Shown here one piece after another: positions 25,747 to 34,913 of a DNA stretch of 64,000 bases. The position numbers and the translations under genes were made by a program. The first letter of the stretch is position 1. Each line of letters starts with the position of its first letter. The DNA is from CAYUYV01 sp050331455 (lineage in GTDB: Bacteria > Pseudomonadota > Alphaproteobacteria > JAJFIK01): NCBI GenBank assembly GCA_050331455.1, contig JBHJGV010000006.1, positions 35,491-99,490 of the forward strand, written 5' to 3'. The notes below the pieces were generated by a model. The model was given only the letters and a program-made list of their open reading frames with translations. It had not been told where the DNA came from and ran no database searches.

Positions 25747-26187
25747 TCAAGGCGCGCTGGGCCGGATCCGCGTCGGCCGCCCGACAACCCACCAATAGAC
25801 CATGGCCGCCACGATACCGGGGACCGCCATGATGAGGCCGGTCATTTCCATAAACAGGGCCTCGATGCGTTCCACAATGGTTCGTCCGGGCATGAAAAGA
25901 ACGGCGAAGATCAACGGGCCCATGAAAAACCCGGCCACCCCCTCGCTCCATGGACGGGGCAACCGGAAGATCCGGACCGCCCAAACCGCCGCGCAAGTGG
26001 GTACGCAGGCAAAAACAGCGACATAGAGGGACAGTGCGCCCCAGGTGGCGAGAAGATCCAGAAGGCCATCGCCGCCGAGAAAATCGAAGCCCAATATCAC
26101 CAGGAGGACGAAGGCCGCCGCCGCGCTGGCAAGGCCAAAGGCCAGCAGGGGGCGGAGAATCCGGCGCCAGACGAGATTGACGGTCAA
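25747..26187 (-). CDS. Four-helix membrane protein, paralogue of the upstream gene
   Basis: 146 residues with four hydrophobic segments. It shares a layout and short motifs with the preceding gene: both begin with a xxLRPxxAFxxAS segment, carry RIFxxPRPWSE after the second helix pair, and end VPGxxxxxVYWxVxGRP. The two genes therefore look like a tandem duplication. Start and upstream stop overlap as ATGA. Function unknown. Confidence 0.7.
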   Translation of the reverse strand: MTVNLVWRRILRPLLAFGLASAAAAFVLLVILGFDFLGGDGLLDLLATWGALSLYVAVFACVPTCAAVWAVRIFRLPRPWSEGVAGFFMGPLIFAVLFMPGRTIVERIEALFMEMTGLIMAVPGIVAAMVYWWVVGRPTRIRPSAP

Positions 26188-26663
26188 GGCCCTTCTCCCG
26201 TTTCGGTCTCGGCCGGCTCGTCGTCCGGCTCATAGGCATCCCGGGCACCCGGGCGCCCAGCCACCAACCAGTAAACAAGCCCGCCGATGGCCCCGGGAAC
26301 GGCAAAGCGTGCAAACTCCGGATCCACGACAAGCCCGGCGAACGCGGCAATGGTGTGGTCCCACCCCTCAAAAAGAAACACGGCCGATGCCGGCCCGGTC
26401 AGCAGGCCGACGGTGATCTCGCTCCAGGGCCGGGGCCCGCAAAAGATCCGTGCGGCCATGACGGTCAGAACGGTCGGGATGAGAGCAAAGGCCGCGCAGG
26501 TCAGCGACACGATGATCAAAATGGTGAAGTCCACTTCGAGCGTGCGATCCGGCGGCCAGTTGTCTCCCCACACCAAAATGCAGAAATGGCCGGCCACCAG
26601 ACTGGCCACGGCGAACGCAAAGCTCGGCCGAAGCACATAGGCCCAGAGTTCGCGGAACGGCAT
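26184..26663 (-). CDS. Four-helix membrane protein, tandem paralogue
   Basis: 159 residues, four membrane segments and an acidic C-terminal tail (AYEPDDEPAETETGEGP). The segment RIFCGPRPWSEITVGLLTGP matches RIFRLPRPWSEGVAGFFMGP of the next gene, and PGAIGGLVYWLVAGRPG matches PGIVAAMVYWWVVGRPT. This is the first of the two-gene unit. The family is not recognised; the short helices and conserved PRPWSE loop suggest a structural rather than transport role, but that is a guess. Confidence 0.7.
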   Translation of the reverse strand: MPFRELWAYVLRPSFAFAVASLVAGHFCILVWGDNWPPDRTLEVDFTILIIVSLTCAAFALIPTVLTVMAARIFCGPRPWSEITVGLLTGPASAVFLFEGWDHTIAAFAGLVVDPEFARFAVPGAIGGLVYWLVAGRPGARDAYEPDDEPAETETGEGP

Positions 26664-26735
26664 GGTCAGGCTCCATCCTTCGTGGGGGCTGGCTGTCCCT
26701 TTCGCCCGGTACGGTCCGGCGGAATCAAGGCCAAT

Positions 26736-27521
26736 TTAAAGCGCCTGGAGCAGCGCTTCGGTCTGCGTATCGGCCGGGCAATAGAATTCCAGGCGCATTC
26801 GGCCGGTCAGGGGCCCGAAGGGCGTGCCGATGACCGTCATCAGACAGATCAGCCCGATCTCGATGTCCCCGAGCCGGTAGCGTTCCTCGAACACGGCCCC
26901 GTCGAGGGCGGCCCCCGGCGCCGGCGCGCCCAGGGCGCGGATATGGGGCCAGTCCAGAATCTCGTCGATCAGGCGGCACAGCTCCGGATCTCCTGCACCG
27001 TCCTTCAGCATACGGTCGAGCAGAGCCGGCACGAGCCGTGGGGCGTCCACCATGTGGGGAAACAACCCATCCTGATGGAAACCGAGGCGCAGCATATTGC
27101 GCGGGCCCGTGCCACAGGTTCGCTGCCAAAGCGCGTCCACCGGACCGGCCATCCCGAGCAGGGCTGTCAGGGACCGGTTCATCCGGTGCACATTCTGCGC
27201 CGTGTCCAGAAGAACGGCCGGGTAGGGATCGTATTGCGCCAGGATCCGCTCCGCGACACTCTCCACGCCATCTAGAGCCATGGCCCCGTCCGGCACGGGT
27301 GCAAAGCCCGCGGCCCTCAGAAAGCGGTCCCGCTGCCCGGGGGCAAGGGCGAGCCCTTCCGCAAGGCGCAAAACCACGGAGCGGCCCGGCTGGGACCGGC
27401 CGGTTTCCAGAAAGCTGACATGTTTCTGGGACAACCCCGTCTGTACCCCCAGGGCCAGTTGCGACACCCCCCGGGCCTGGCGATGGCTGCGCAGCAATTC
27501 CGGAAACGGACGATCAGCCAT
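26736..27521 (-). CDS. XRE-family regulator with MmyB-like ligand-binding domain
   Basis: 261 residues. Residues 1-65 form a helix-turn-helix of the XRE type (FPELLRSHRQARGVSQLALG, GLSQKHVSFLETGRSQPGRS). The remaining ~190 residues match the MmyB-like domain: LLDTAQNVHRMNRSLTALLG, then LRLGFHQDGLFPHMVDAPR and PLTGRMRLEFYCPADTQTE. In known relatives this domain is PAS-like and binds fatty acids. The start at 27521 is preceded by AAGGGGGCAAGGGG. It is divergent from the NTF2-like gene at 27652, which it probably controls. Confidence 0.9.
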   Translation of the reverse strand: MADRPFPELLRSHRQARGVSQLALGVQTGLSQKHVSFLETGRSQPGRSVVLRLAEGLALAPGQRDRFLRAAGFAPVPDGAMALDGVESVAERILAQYDPYPAVLLDTAQNVHRMNRSLTALLGMAGPVDALWQRTCGTGPRNMLRLGFHQDGLFPHMVDAPRLVPALLDRMLKDGAGDPELCRLIDEILDWPHIRALGAPAPGAALDGAVFEERYRLGDIEIGLICLMTVIGTPFGPLTGRMRLEFYCPADTQTEALLQAL

Positions 27522-27651
27522 GCCCCTTGCCCCCTTTCTCGCCGGTGTCACCGCCCCGCGAGCCTGCCCGCGCCACGCCTCATTGCCTGGCGGGAATTGC
27601 CGGCGTCGTCCCATCGGGATGTCCTGGCATCCTTCGAAACGGGAGGACAGC

Positions 27652-28107
27652 ATGGACGACATCATTGAGCGCCACGAGGCCTGGATCAACGATTTCGAGG
27701 CGACTGTTCTGGACGATCGCTGGGAGCGGCTTGAGCCGTGGTTGATGGACAATGTCCGCTACATCGTCGCCGGAACGCCCTTTGCCTGCTCGCTCACGGG
27801 GCGCGGCGCCGTGCTGGATGGCTTTGCCAAATCCATCCGCGGCTTCGACCGACAGTTCGACCGCCGGCTTTGGCTCGCCGTCGGAACCCGCAGCCTGCCG
27901 CCCAACGGGGTCACGGCGCGGATATGGGGCCAGTACGACAAGGCCGGCCTGCCCCCCCTCGGCGTGCCGGTGCTTGGCCACTGGTTCTATGAGGATGGCC
28001 GCATCGCTTGCATGGTCGATCTTTACGAGGAGGATACGGCTGAAATGGCCGCCGCCTATCAATGGCTCGCCGCCCATGGCGAAGGCCTTGATCCAAGCTA
28101 TGCGTGA
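27652..28107 (+). CDS. NTF2/SnoaL-like protein
   Basis: 151 residues. It opens with a helical pair (IIERHEAWINDFEATVLDDR, WERLEPWLMDNVRYIVAG), then curved strands including LWLAVGTRSLPPNGVTARIW and VPVLGHWFYEDGRIACMVDLYEE, the pattern of the SnoaL/NTF2 cone fold. Members include polyketide cyclases, ketosteroid isomerases and non-enzymatic ligand binders; the substrate is unknown. GGGAGGACAGC precedes the ATG. Divergent from an XRE/MmyB-like regulator 130 bases away, a typical regulator-target arrangement. Confidence 0.82.
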   Translation: MDDIIERHEAWINDFEATVLDDRWERLEPWLMDNVRYIVAGTPFACSLTGRGAVLDGFAKSIRGFDRQFDRRLWLAVGTRSLPPNGVTARIWGQYDKAGLPPLGVPVLGHWFYEDGRIACMVDLYEEDTAEMAAAYQWLAAHGEGLDPSYA

Positions 28108-28137
28108 GGACAGCATGGTCGATCCGTCGATATCCCA

Positions 28138-28170
28138 TGAAGGGCCTGGACGGATCCGACGGGCCCTTCA
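28138..28170. terminator. Possible bidirectional hairpin between convergent genes
   Basis: TGAAGGGCC (28138-28146) and GGCCCTTCA (28162-28170) form a perfect 9-bp inverted repeat between the NTF2-like gene and the FkbM methyltransferase gene, overlapping the stop codon of the latter. There is no T-run, so terminator function is uncertain. Confidence 0.4.
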
Positions 28171-28977
28171 CGCATCCAGTACGAGCATCAGATTGTTCCG
28201 GGTGCGGCCCATGTCACGGTAACCCGAGGCCATCAGGCTGGCGATGACATCCGTTCCCCAAAGCTCCCGGCTGCAATGCTCGATGATGATCGCACCGGGC
28301 CACAGGGCCCGGTTTTCCTCGGCGAGGAGCGGGCGCAGGGCTTTGTCTTCGTGCCCTTCCACATCGATCTTCAGCACGTCCACATGGTCGAGGCCGTGGG
28401 CTCGCAGGACGGCATCGAGCCGGCGCAGGGGCACCTTGACGCCCCCCTCGGATGCACCGCCGCCCGCCAGACGCGCCATGCCGAGTCCATGGCCGAGATC
28501 GAGCCAGCCTTCCCCGTCTCCATCGCTGACGGCACAGGCCTCTATGGCGATACGCACGGTCTGCAGAGCAAACGCGCCCTCGCGCAGCACATTACGGCGC
28601 ATGCGCTCCACCATCATGGGATTGGGCTCGATACACAGGACGCGGCAACGCGTGTGGGCGTGGGCGGCGGCCGTGAAGGCGAAAATGCCGGCATTGGCGC
28701 CCACATCCACGAACACGCCGCCGTCCCGGGGCATCCGGTCCCGGATGAAGGCGAACTCCCGGGCATTGAAGACCCCGGGGCTGACCAGAAACTTCGCCTC
28801 GCTGTTGTTGTCCAGATGGAGGCGCAAGGGCCGGCCGTCGATCCGCGTGTCGAGATAGGCAAGGCCCATGGGCCCCTTGAGCAGCGACAGGAGCTGCCCG
28901 CGAAGTTTCCCCCGGCCGAGCAGACTGCGGCGGGCCGTCCAGACAAGGCCCTGGGCCACTTGGTCTTTGAAGGCCAT
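28168..28977 (-). CDS. FkbM-family methyltransferase
   Basis: 269 residues. The SAM-binding motif is VFVDVGANAGIFAFTAAAHA, followed by CIEPNPMMVERMRRN and the FkbM post-motif VLKIDVEGHEDKALRPLLAE, then IIIEHCSREL. Members O-methylate sugars or polyketides. The start at 28977 follows AAGGAGGGGGCC; an in-frame GTG at 28992 lies inside that ribosome-binding site. The gene begins 22 bases after the amidohydrolase stop and is probably in one operon with it and the prolyl oligopeptidase. Confidence 0.92.
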   Translation of the reverse strand: MAFKDQVAQGLVWTARRSLLGRGKLRGQLLSLLKGPMGLAYLDTRIDGRPLRLHLDNNSEAKFLVSPGVFNAREFAFIRDRMPRDGGVFVDVGANAGIFAFTAAAHAHTRCRVLCIEPNPMMVERMRRNVLREGAFALQTVRIAIEACAVSDGDGEGWLDLGHGLGMARLAGGGASEGGVKVPLRRLDAVLRAHGLDHVDVLKIDVEGHEDKALRPLLAEENRALWPGAIIIEHCSRELWGTDVIASLMASGYRDMGRTRNNLMLVLDA

Positions 28978-28999
28978 GGCCCCCTCCTTCACGCAACGA

Positions 29000-30316
29000 T
29001 CACGACGGAGCCTTGACCAGCACGCCGTTCTTCATGACCGCATCCACTTCAAGCAGTTCGTCGATATCGGCAAGGGGGTCGCCGTCCACAGCCACGAGAT
29101 CGGCGTATTTGCCGGGCTCCAGGGTGCCGAGATCGTCCGACATGCCCATATTGGCGGCGCCGTTGATGGTGGCCGTCACGATGGCTTCGCTGGGCGTCAG
29201 ACCGGCCTCGACCAGGAGCTTGAACTCCCGGGCATTGCTGCCGTGGGCGCACACGCCGCAATCGGTGCCGAAGGCGATTTTCACGCCGGCGTCATGGGCT
29301 TCCTTCACCATTTTTTGCAGCTGGGGACCCACGGCCAGGGCCTTGGCCCGGATGGGCGGGGGCATAAAGGTCGTGTCGGGCTTCGCCATGTCGGCGACGG
29401 TCGCACCGGCGGAGATCGTCGGAACCAGGAAAGCCCCGGTTTCCTTGAACAGGCGGAAGCTCTCCGCATTGGCGAAGGTCCCATGCTCGATGGAATCGAC
29501 GCCGGCGCGCAGGGCCGCATTGATGCCACTGGCGCCATGGGCATGGGCGGCAACCCGTCGGCCCATGAGATGGGCCGTGTCCATGATGGCTTTCAACTCG
29601 TCCATGAAGAACTGCTGTTCCGTCCCGGCGGCGGTTTCGCTCAGCACACCGCCCGTCGCCGTCAGCTTGATATGATCCGCAGACCGCTTGACCTGGGAGC
29701 GCACGGCACGGCGGCAGTCGGCAGGCCCGTCACAGACGCCGGCGGATTCGAACAGGGCCAGGATCTCACTGCGGAAGCCGTGGGTATCGCCGTGGCCACC
29801 CGTGGGCGACATGGCAGTGCCGGCGGCGAAGACCCGCGGACCCATAATGTCTCCGGCGTTGATGGCATCGCGCAAGGCGAAAATGGCGTCGCCCCCGCCG
29901 GCGCCCATGTCCCGCACGGTGGTGAAGCCGGCCATCAGGGTGCGTTTGGCGTAGCGTACGGAGATCATGGCCACATCCGGGTCGGAGCGCTCCACGACGG
30001 TCAGTTTGCGGCGCGGGCCAAGCTCGTTCGTCAGATGCACATGGCCGTCGATAAAGCCCGGCATTACGAAATGGGCTTTGAGGTCGACGACCGCCACGTC
30101 CTCGCCCTCGATCATGTCGACATAGCCGTCCCGGACCGCTTCCACGCGCCCGTTGCGGATCACGATGGTCTTTTCTTTCTGAAGCGGCTTGTCGGGCACG
30201 GCGAGCAGGCGGCCGACCTGGACCAGGGTCACGTCGGCATGGGCCAGATGGGCTCCGGCGAAGAGAACACAAACGGCGGCAAGGCCGCCAAAGAGGGCTT
30301 GAAAAGTGGATCTCAT
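29000..30316 (-). CDS. Exported metal-dependent amidohydrolase (imidazolonepropionase/prolidase-like)
   Basis: 438 residues with a cleavable signal peptide (ALFGGLAAVCVLFAGAHLAHA). Metal ligands of the amidohydrolase barrel are present: PGFIDGHVHLTNE, the lysine in DHIKLTATGGVLSE, histidines in VAAHAHGASG and SIEHGT, and the aspartate in IAFGTDCG. The C-terminal GTLEPGKYADLVAVDGDPL closes the composite domain. Periplasmic relatives cleave dipeptides or cyclic amides. It lies 5 bases after an exported prolyl oligopeptidase, suggesting sequential peptide degradation outside the cytoplasm. Confidence 0.93.
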   Translation of the reverse strand: MRSTFQALFGGLAAVCVLFAGAHLAHADVTLVQVGRLLAVPDKPLQKEKTIVIRNGRVEAVRDGYVDMIEGEDVAVVDLKAHFVMPGFIDGHVHLTNELGPRRKLTVVERSDPDVAMISVRYAKRTLMAGFTTVRDMGAGGGDAIFALRDAINAGDIMGPRVFAAGTAMSPTGGHGDTHGFRSEILALFESAGVCDGPADCRRAVRSQVKRSADHIKLTATGGVLSETAAGTEQQFFMDELKAIMDTAHLMGRRVAAHAHGASGINAALRAGVDSIEHGTFANAESFRLFKETGAFLVPTISAGATVADMAKPDTTFMPPPIRAKALAVGPQLQKMVKEAHDAGVKIAFGTDCGVCAHGSNAREFKLLVEAGLTPSEAIVTATINGAANMGMSDDLGTLEPGKYADLVAVDGDPLADIDELLEVDAVMKNGVLVKAPS

Positions 30317-30321
30317 GGAAG

Positions 30322-32526
30322 TCAGTCCTTTTTTTCTGCTTTTTCTTCAATCGTGTCGTCCATCAGCCGGCGGCTGAAATAGACATATTCGAGGGCTCTT
30401 TGGCGGGCGACCTGTTTCAGGTTCGCGCCAGCCGCATGCCCGCCCTCGGTGTTCTCATAGTACAGAATGTCATGGCCCTGGGCGATCATGCGGGCGGCCA
30501 TCTTGCGGGCATGGCCGGGCTGGACTCGGTCATCCTTGGTCGACGTGACGAAGAAGACCTTGGGATAGTCCGCATCGGGCCGGACATTCTGGTAAGGCGA
30601 ATAGGCCGCGATGGCCGCCCGCTCCTCCGGGATTTCCGGATCGCCATATTCGCCGATCCAGCTCGCGCCGGGGGGAAGCAGGTGATAGCGCAGCATGTCG
30701 AGCAGCGGCACGGCGCAGACCACACCATGATAGAGGTCCGGCCGCTGGGTGAAGGCGACTCCGACGAGCAGGCCCCCATTCGAGCCGCCGATGATGCCGA
30801 GGCGCCGGGGGCTGGTGATCTTCCGGGCGATCAGGTCTTCGGCCACGGCGGCAAAATCGTCATAGGCCCGCTGACGGTTCAGCTTCAAGGCCGCCTCGTG
30901 CCAGCCGGGGCCGAATTCTCCGCCGCCGCGGATATTGGCGATGACATTCACGCCGCCCCGCTCCAACCACAGCTTGCCGACCAGGCTGTCATAGGACGGA
31001 TCGAGGGAGATGAGGAACCCGCCATAGCCGTAGAGGCGGGTCGGGTTCGTGCCGTCGAGCGCGATACCCTCCCGGTGCACCACAAAATAGGGCACCTTGG
31101 TGCCGTCCTTGCTGGTCGCCTCGAACTGGCGGGTGACGAGACCTTCGGCGGAAAAACGGGCAGGCGCCTGCTTTAGGTCCTCAAGTTTCTGCACGCTTTG
31201 GTCGGAGATCCGGCTCGACGTGCCCGGCGCAAAACGGCTCTCATAGGTATACTGATAAAGGGTGTCCGGAACGAGGAAACTCTCATAGTTCAAGAAAACG
31301 ACGTCGTGGTCCGGCAGGGCGGCCGCGACCCCGGCGGATCCGTTGGACGGCAGGTCGATATCCATGGTCTCCCAGACCTCGCCGTCGAAGACCGCCATCT
31401 TCAGGACACTGGTCACATTCGACAGGGTGGTGAGGATCACACCGGAGCGGGTCGTGTCCACGGCCTGAAGCGCGCTGCGGGCATCGGGCGTATAGACCGA
31501 GCGCAAGGGCGGCAGAGTGCCGGTCTTCTTGAAGGCCTCCAGATCCATGGAGACGAGGCTGCCCTTCGCGATGGTCTGCGTGCCGACCTCCCAGTCCTCC
31601 TTGGGCAGAAGCAGCAGTTGCCCGTTGAACAGGCCGTCCACCTCCACATGGCGCGGCACGGGCAGCTTGCGCAGGGTCTCGCCGTCGGATTCCGAGACCA
31701 GGAAATACTCGGATTCAAAAAAGGAAATGCCCCGGCCGATCAGGCTTGCCGGGCCTTCCGGCCGTGCAAAGCGCGCTGAATAGACCAGGAAGTCGTCCTC
31801 CTCTCCCTCGAACAGGCTCACGGCATCCTCGATTTTCGTGCCGCGCTTCCAGCGCTTGACCATGCGGGGATAGCCGGAGGTCGTCAGGGACCCTGGGCCG
31901 AAATCCGTGCCCACGAGCAGATGGTCCGCGTCAAACCAGCTCAGATAGGTCTTGGCCTCCGGCAAAACGAAACCATCTTCGACGAACAGCTTCGTGGTCA
32001 TGTCGAATTCCCGGCGCACGGCAGCGTCCTTGCCGCCCCGGGACAATGTGAGAATGCAACGGGCATAATCCGGTGCCAGGCACGTGGAACCCTTGTAGAC
32101 CCAATTCTCGCCTTCTTCCTCCGCGAGCGCATCAATATCGAGCACCGTTTCCCAGTCCGGTGTGTCACTGCGATAGCTGTCCAGGCTCGTCCGCCGCAGG
32201 ATGCCCCGCACATGGGTCTCATCCTGCCAAAAATTGTAGACATGGCCGCCGCGATAGACGCCGTAGGGGATCCGGTCCTGGGCGGTCAGGATGTCCAGGG
32301 CGTCCTCTCGAAAGCCGGCAAAGCGGGGATCGGCCTCCAGGACGCCGAGGCTCTCGGTGTTCCGGGCCCGGACCCAATCAAGGGCCCGCTCGCCTTCCAC
32401 CTCCTCCAGCCAGACAAAAGGATCGGTGTCATCCGCCACCGCTACACCTGGGGCCACCAGAACGCCTCCCATTCCATAGAAAAAGCCGGCAAGGGCCGCC
32501 TTGAGTGTGTTGAACCGCCGAGTCAT
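30322..32526 (-). CDS. Prolyl oligopeptidase family serine protease (S9), exported
   Basis: 734 residues. An N-terminal hydrophobic signal (LKAALAGFFYGMGGVLVAPGVAVA) precedes DPFVWLEEVEGERALDWVRA, the usual opening of the family. A seven-bladed propeller fills the middle. The alpha/beta-hydrolase domain has Ser582 in GIIGGSNGGLL, Asp665 or Asp666 in TSTKDDRVQP and His697 in EGGHAAG, giving a full triad. It cleaves short peptides after proline or similar residues. The start at 32526 is preceded by GGAGGCGG; another in-frame ATG at 32562 adds 12 residues. First gene of a unit with the amidohydrolase and the FkbM methyltransferase, divergent from dapF. Confidence 0.94.
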   Translation of the reverse strand: MTRRFNTLKAALAGFFYGMGGVLVAPGVAVADDTDPFVWLEEVEGERALDWVRARNTESLGVLEADPRFAGFREDALDILTAQDRIPYGVYRGGHVYNFWQDETHVRGILRRTSLDSYRSDTPDWETVLDIDALAEEEGENWVYKGSTCLAPDYARCILTLSRGGKDAAVRREFDMTTKLFVEDGFVLPEAKTYLSWFDADHLLVGTDFGPGSLTTSGYPRMVKRWKRGTKIEDAVSLFEGEEDDFLVYSARFARPEGPASLIGRGISFFESEYFLVSESDGETLRKLPVPRHVEVDGLFNGQLLLLPKEDWEVGTQTIAKGSLVSMDLEAFKKTGTLPPLRSVYTPDARSALQAVDTTRSGVILTTLSNVTSVLKMAVFDGEVWETMDIDLPSNGSAGVAAALPDHDVVFLNYESFLVPDTLYQYTYESRFAPGTSSRISDQSVQKLEDLKQAPARFSAEGLVTRQFEATSKDGTKVPYFVVHREGIALDGTNPTRLYGYGGFLISLDPSYDSLVGKLWLERGGVNVIANIRGGGEFGPGWHEAALKLNRQRAYDDFAAVAEDLIARKITSPRRLGIIGGSNGGLLVGVAFTQRPDLYHGVVCAVPLLDMLRYHLLPPGASWIGEYGDPEIPEERAAIAAYSPYQNVRPDADYPKVFFVTSTKDDRVQPGHARKMAARMIAQGHDILYYENTEGGHAAGANLKQVARQRALEYVYFSRRLMDDTIEEKAEKKD

Positions 32527-32700
32527 GGGCACCGGTCCGCCTCCGCAATGATCGTCCGCCATCAGGGCCCCAAGTTTAGGACCAAGACGCGCGGGCGCGC
32601 CAGGGGGCCTGCCAAGGCCTGCACCAAGCCCTTTCGGAGCAAGGGCTGTGGCCACGCGCATGGACTCGCCAAACCCCCCCGCTGCCCATATAAGCGGGTC

Positions 32701-33591
32701 ATGACCATCCGATTTACAAAAATGCACGGCCTGGGAAATGACTTCGTCATCCTGGATTGCCGCAAAGCACGCCACGGGCTCGACAGTCCGGCCGCTGCGG
32801 GGCCGGCCGGCCTGTCCCCGGATCGGGCGCGGCGGATCGCCGATCGCCGGCGGGGCATCGGCTGCGATCAGGTCATCGTCCTGAACGCGGCGCCCGACGC
32901 GTCCGCGTGCGATGCCGTGCTCGATATTTTCAATCCGGACGGCTCGCGGGCCGAGGCCTGCGGGAATGCGACCCGCTGCGTGGCCGCCCTTCTTGGAACG
33001 GAGCTGGACCGGACGCGGATCATTCTGGAAAGCGCGGGGCGGCTGTTGAATTGCCTGCGGCTCGAAGACGGCCGGGTCAGCGTGGATATGGGCCCGCCCC
33101 GCTTCGAATGGGATGCCATTCCCCTCGCCGAACCGGTGAATACGAGCGCCCTCGATCTGGGGGTGGACACGGCGAATCTCGGGACCGGTACCGCGGTGAG
33201 CATGGGCAATCCCCATTGCGTTTTCTTCACGGAGCATCTGGACACCCTGCCCATCGAGACGCTGGGCCCCGCCCTGGAGCACCATGCCCTGTTCCCGGAA
33301 CGAGCCAATATCGGCTTTGCCCGGATCGTCGACCGGCACACCATCCGCCTTCGGGTTTGGGAACGGGGCGCGGGGCTGACTTCGGCCTGCGGCTCGGGCG
33401 CCTGCGCCGCGGCCGTGGGCGCCATACGCCGGGGCCTGACGGACGGGGCCGTCGATCTCGAACTTGACGGCGGGATCCTGTCCGTGACCTGGCGGGAGGG
33501 CGGCTCGGTGACGATGACCGGGCCGGTGGCCATGAGTTTCGAGGGGATCTTCCGGGCCGATGATCATCCGCTGGCGGAGGAGACACCATGA
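32701..33591 (+). CDS. dapF: Diaminopimelate epimerase
   Basis: 296 residues. It interconverts LL- and meso-diaminopimelate for lysine and peptidoglycan. Starts with the signature FTKMHGLGNDFVILD. The two catalytic cysteines are Cys87 in EACGNATRC and Cys230 in TSACGSGACAA. The substrate segment VSMGNPHCVFF is intact. The stop overlaps mtaB as ATGA. First gene of a tightly packed dapF-mtaB-ftsY-yciB run. Confidence 0.97.
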   Translation: MTIRFTKMHGLGNDFVILDCRKARHGLDSPAAAGPAGLSPDRARRIADRRRGIGCDQVIVLNAAPDASACDAVLDIFNPDGSRAEACGNATRCVAALLGTELDRTRIILESAGRLLNCLRLEDGRVSVDMGPPRFEWDAIPLAEPVNTSALDLGVDTANLGTGTAVSMGNPHCVFFTEHLDTLPIETLGPALEHHALFPERANIGFARIVDRHTIRLRVWERGAGLTSACGSGACAAAVGAIRRGLTDGAVDLELDGGILSVTWREGGSVTMTGPVAMSFEGIFRADDHPLAEETP

Positions 33592-34913
33592 GCCGGACCG
33601 CCCCCCTCGACGTTATCACCATGGGCTGCCGCCTCAACGCCTATGAGAGTGAAGTCATGCGCGGCCATGCCGAGGCGGCGGGCCTGACCGAGGCGGTCGT
33701 GGTCAACACCTGTGCCGTGACCCGGGAGGCCGTTCGGCAGGCGCGCCAGACGATCCGCAAAGCCGCCCGGACCAGACCCGGCGTGCCCGTGATCGTCACC
33801 GGCTGCGCCGCCCAGATCGATCCGGACAGCTTTGCCGCCATGCCGGAGGTCACACGCGTCCTGGGCAACGCGGAAAAGATGCGCGCCGAGAGCTTTCGCT
33901 TCACGCCCGGCGACACGCTGCGGGTGCAGGTCGACGACATCATGTCCGTGCGCGAAACGGCGGGCCACCTGATCGACGGCATGACCGACCGGTCCCGTGC
34001 CTTCGTCCAGATCCAGAATGGCTGCGACCACCGCTGCACCTTTTGCATCATTCCCTTCGGCCGTGGGCCCTCCCGCTCCGTGCCGGCCGGCGAGGTGGTG
34101 CGCCAGATCCGCCATCTGACCGATCAAGGCACGCGGGAAGTCGTGCTGACGGGCGTGGATATCACGGCTTATGGCCAGGATCTTCCGGGCACGCCGAGCC
34201 TGGGACGCCTGGTGCAGCAGATCCTGTCCCTGGTGCCGGACCTGCCGCGCCTTCGCCTGTCCTCCCTCGACACAGTGGAGATGGACGATCCGCTGGTGGA
34301 GGCCATTGGCGGGGATGTGCGCCTCATGCCCCACCTGCACCTGTCGCTGCAATCCGGGGACCCGATGATCCTGAAGCGGATGAAGCGCCGGCACACACCG
34401 GACCAGGCCACACAGATATGCGCGGCGCTGCGGGCTGCGCGCCCCGACATCGCGTTCGGCGCCGACCTTATTGCCGGGTTTCCCACCGAGACCGAGGCCA
34501 TGTTCGAGAACAGCCTCGCCCATATCGCCGATTGCGGCTTGAGCTACCTGCACGTCTTTCCGTTCTCGCCACGGGAGGGGACGCCCGCGGCCCGGATGCC
34601 CCAACTCCCGGGTCCGGTGATCCGGGAGCGGGCGGCCCGGCTGCGCGCGGCGGGCGAGGCGCGGCTGCGCGGCCATTTGGCGGGCCTGTCCGGAGAAATC
34701 CGCGAGGTGCTGATCGAAACGGAAGGCCGGGGCCGCACGCCCTGTTATGCTCCCGTGCATATGGACAGCGCCCTCGCCCCGGGCACACTCATCCATGCCA
34801 GTCTCGACCATTCCGGCGGTCCTCGTCTTGAGGGCACGCCTGTTCCCGGAACCGCCGGCCCAGCGCCGGCGCCCGCGTCATGCACGGCCCCGAGGGGAGG
34901 TGACCATGGGTAA
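33588..34913 (+). CDS. mtaB: tRNA t6A37 methylthiotransferase
   Basis: 441 residues. A radical-SAM enzyme that converts t6A to ms2t6A at position 37 of tRNA. The N-terminal UPF0004 cysteines are in MGCRLNAYES, VVNTCAV and VTGCAAQ. The radical-SAM triad is NGCDHRCTFCIIPFGRGPSR. The C-terminal TRAM-like region is followed by a short Pro/Gly/Ala tail. It overlaps dapF by four bases and runs 8 bases into ftsY, so the three genes are translationally linked. Confidence 0.94.
   Translation: MSRTAPLDVITMGCRLNAYESEVMRGHAEAAGLTEAVVVNTCAVTREAVRQARQTIRKAARTRPGVPVIVTGCAAQIDPDSFAAMPEVTRVLGNAEKMRAESFRFTPGDTLRVQVDDIMSVRETAGHLIDGMTDRSRAFVQIQNGCDHRCTFCIIPFGRGPSRSVPAGEVVRQIRHLTDQGTREVVLTGVDITAYGQDLPGTPSLGRLVQQILSLVPDLPRLRLSSLDTVEMDDPLVEAIGGDVRLMPHLHLSLQSGDPMILKRMKRRHTPDQATQICAALRAARPDIAFGADLIAGFPTETEAMFENSLAHIADCGLSYLHVFPFSPREGTPAARMPQLPGPVIRERAARLRAAGEARLRGHLAGLSGEIREVLIETEGRGRTPCYAPVHMDSALAPGTLIHASLDHSGGPRLEGTPVPGTAGPAPAPASCTAPRGGDHG

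Noticed and set aside
32527..33567. N-terminal extension of the prolyl oligopeptidase frame across dapF
   Set aside because: The family start with signal peptide is at 32526; the extension is antisense to dapF.
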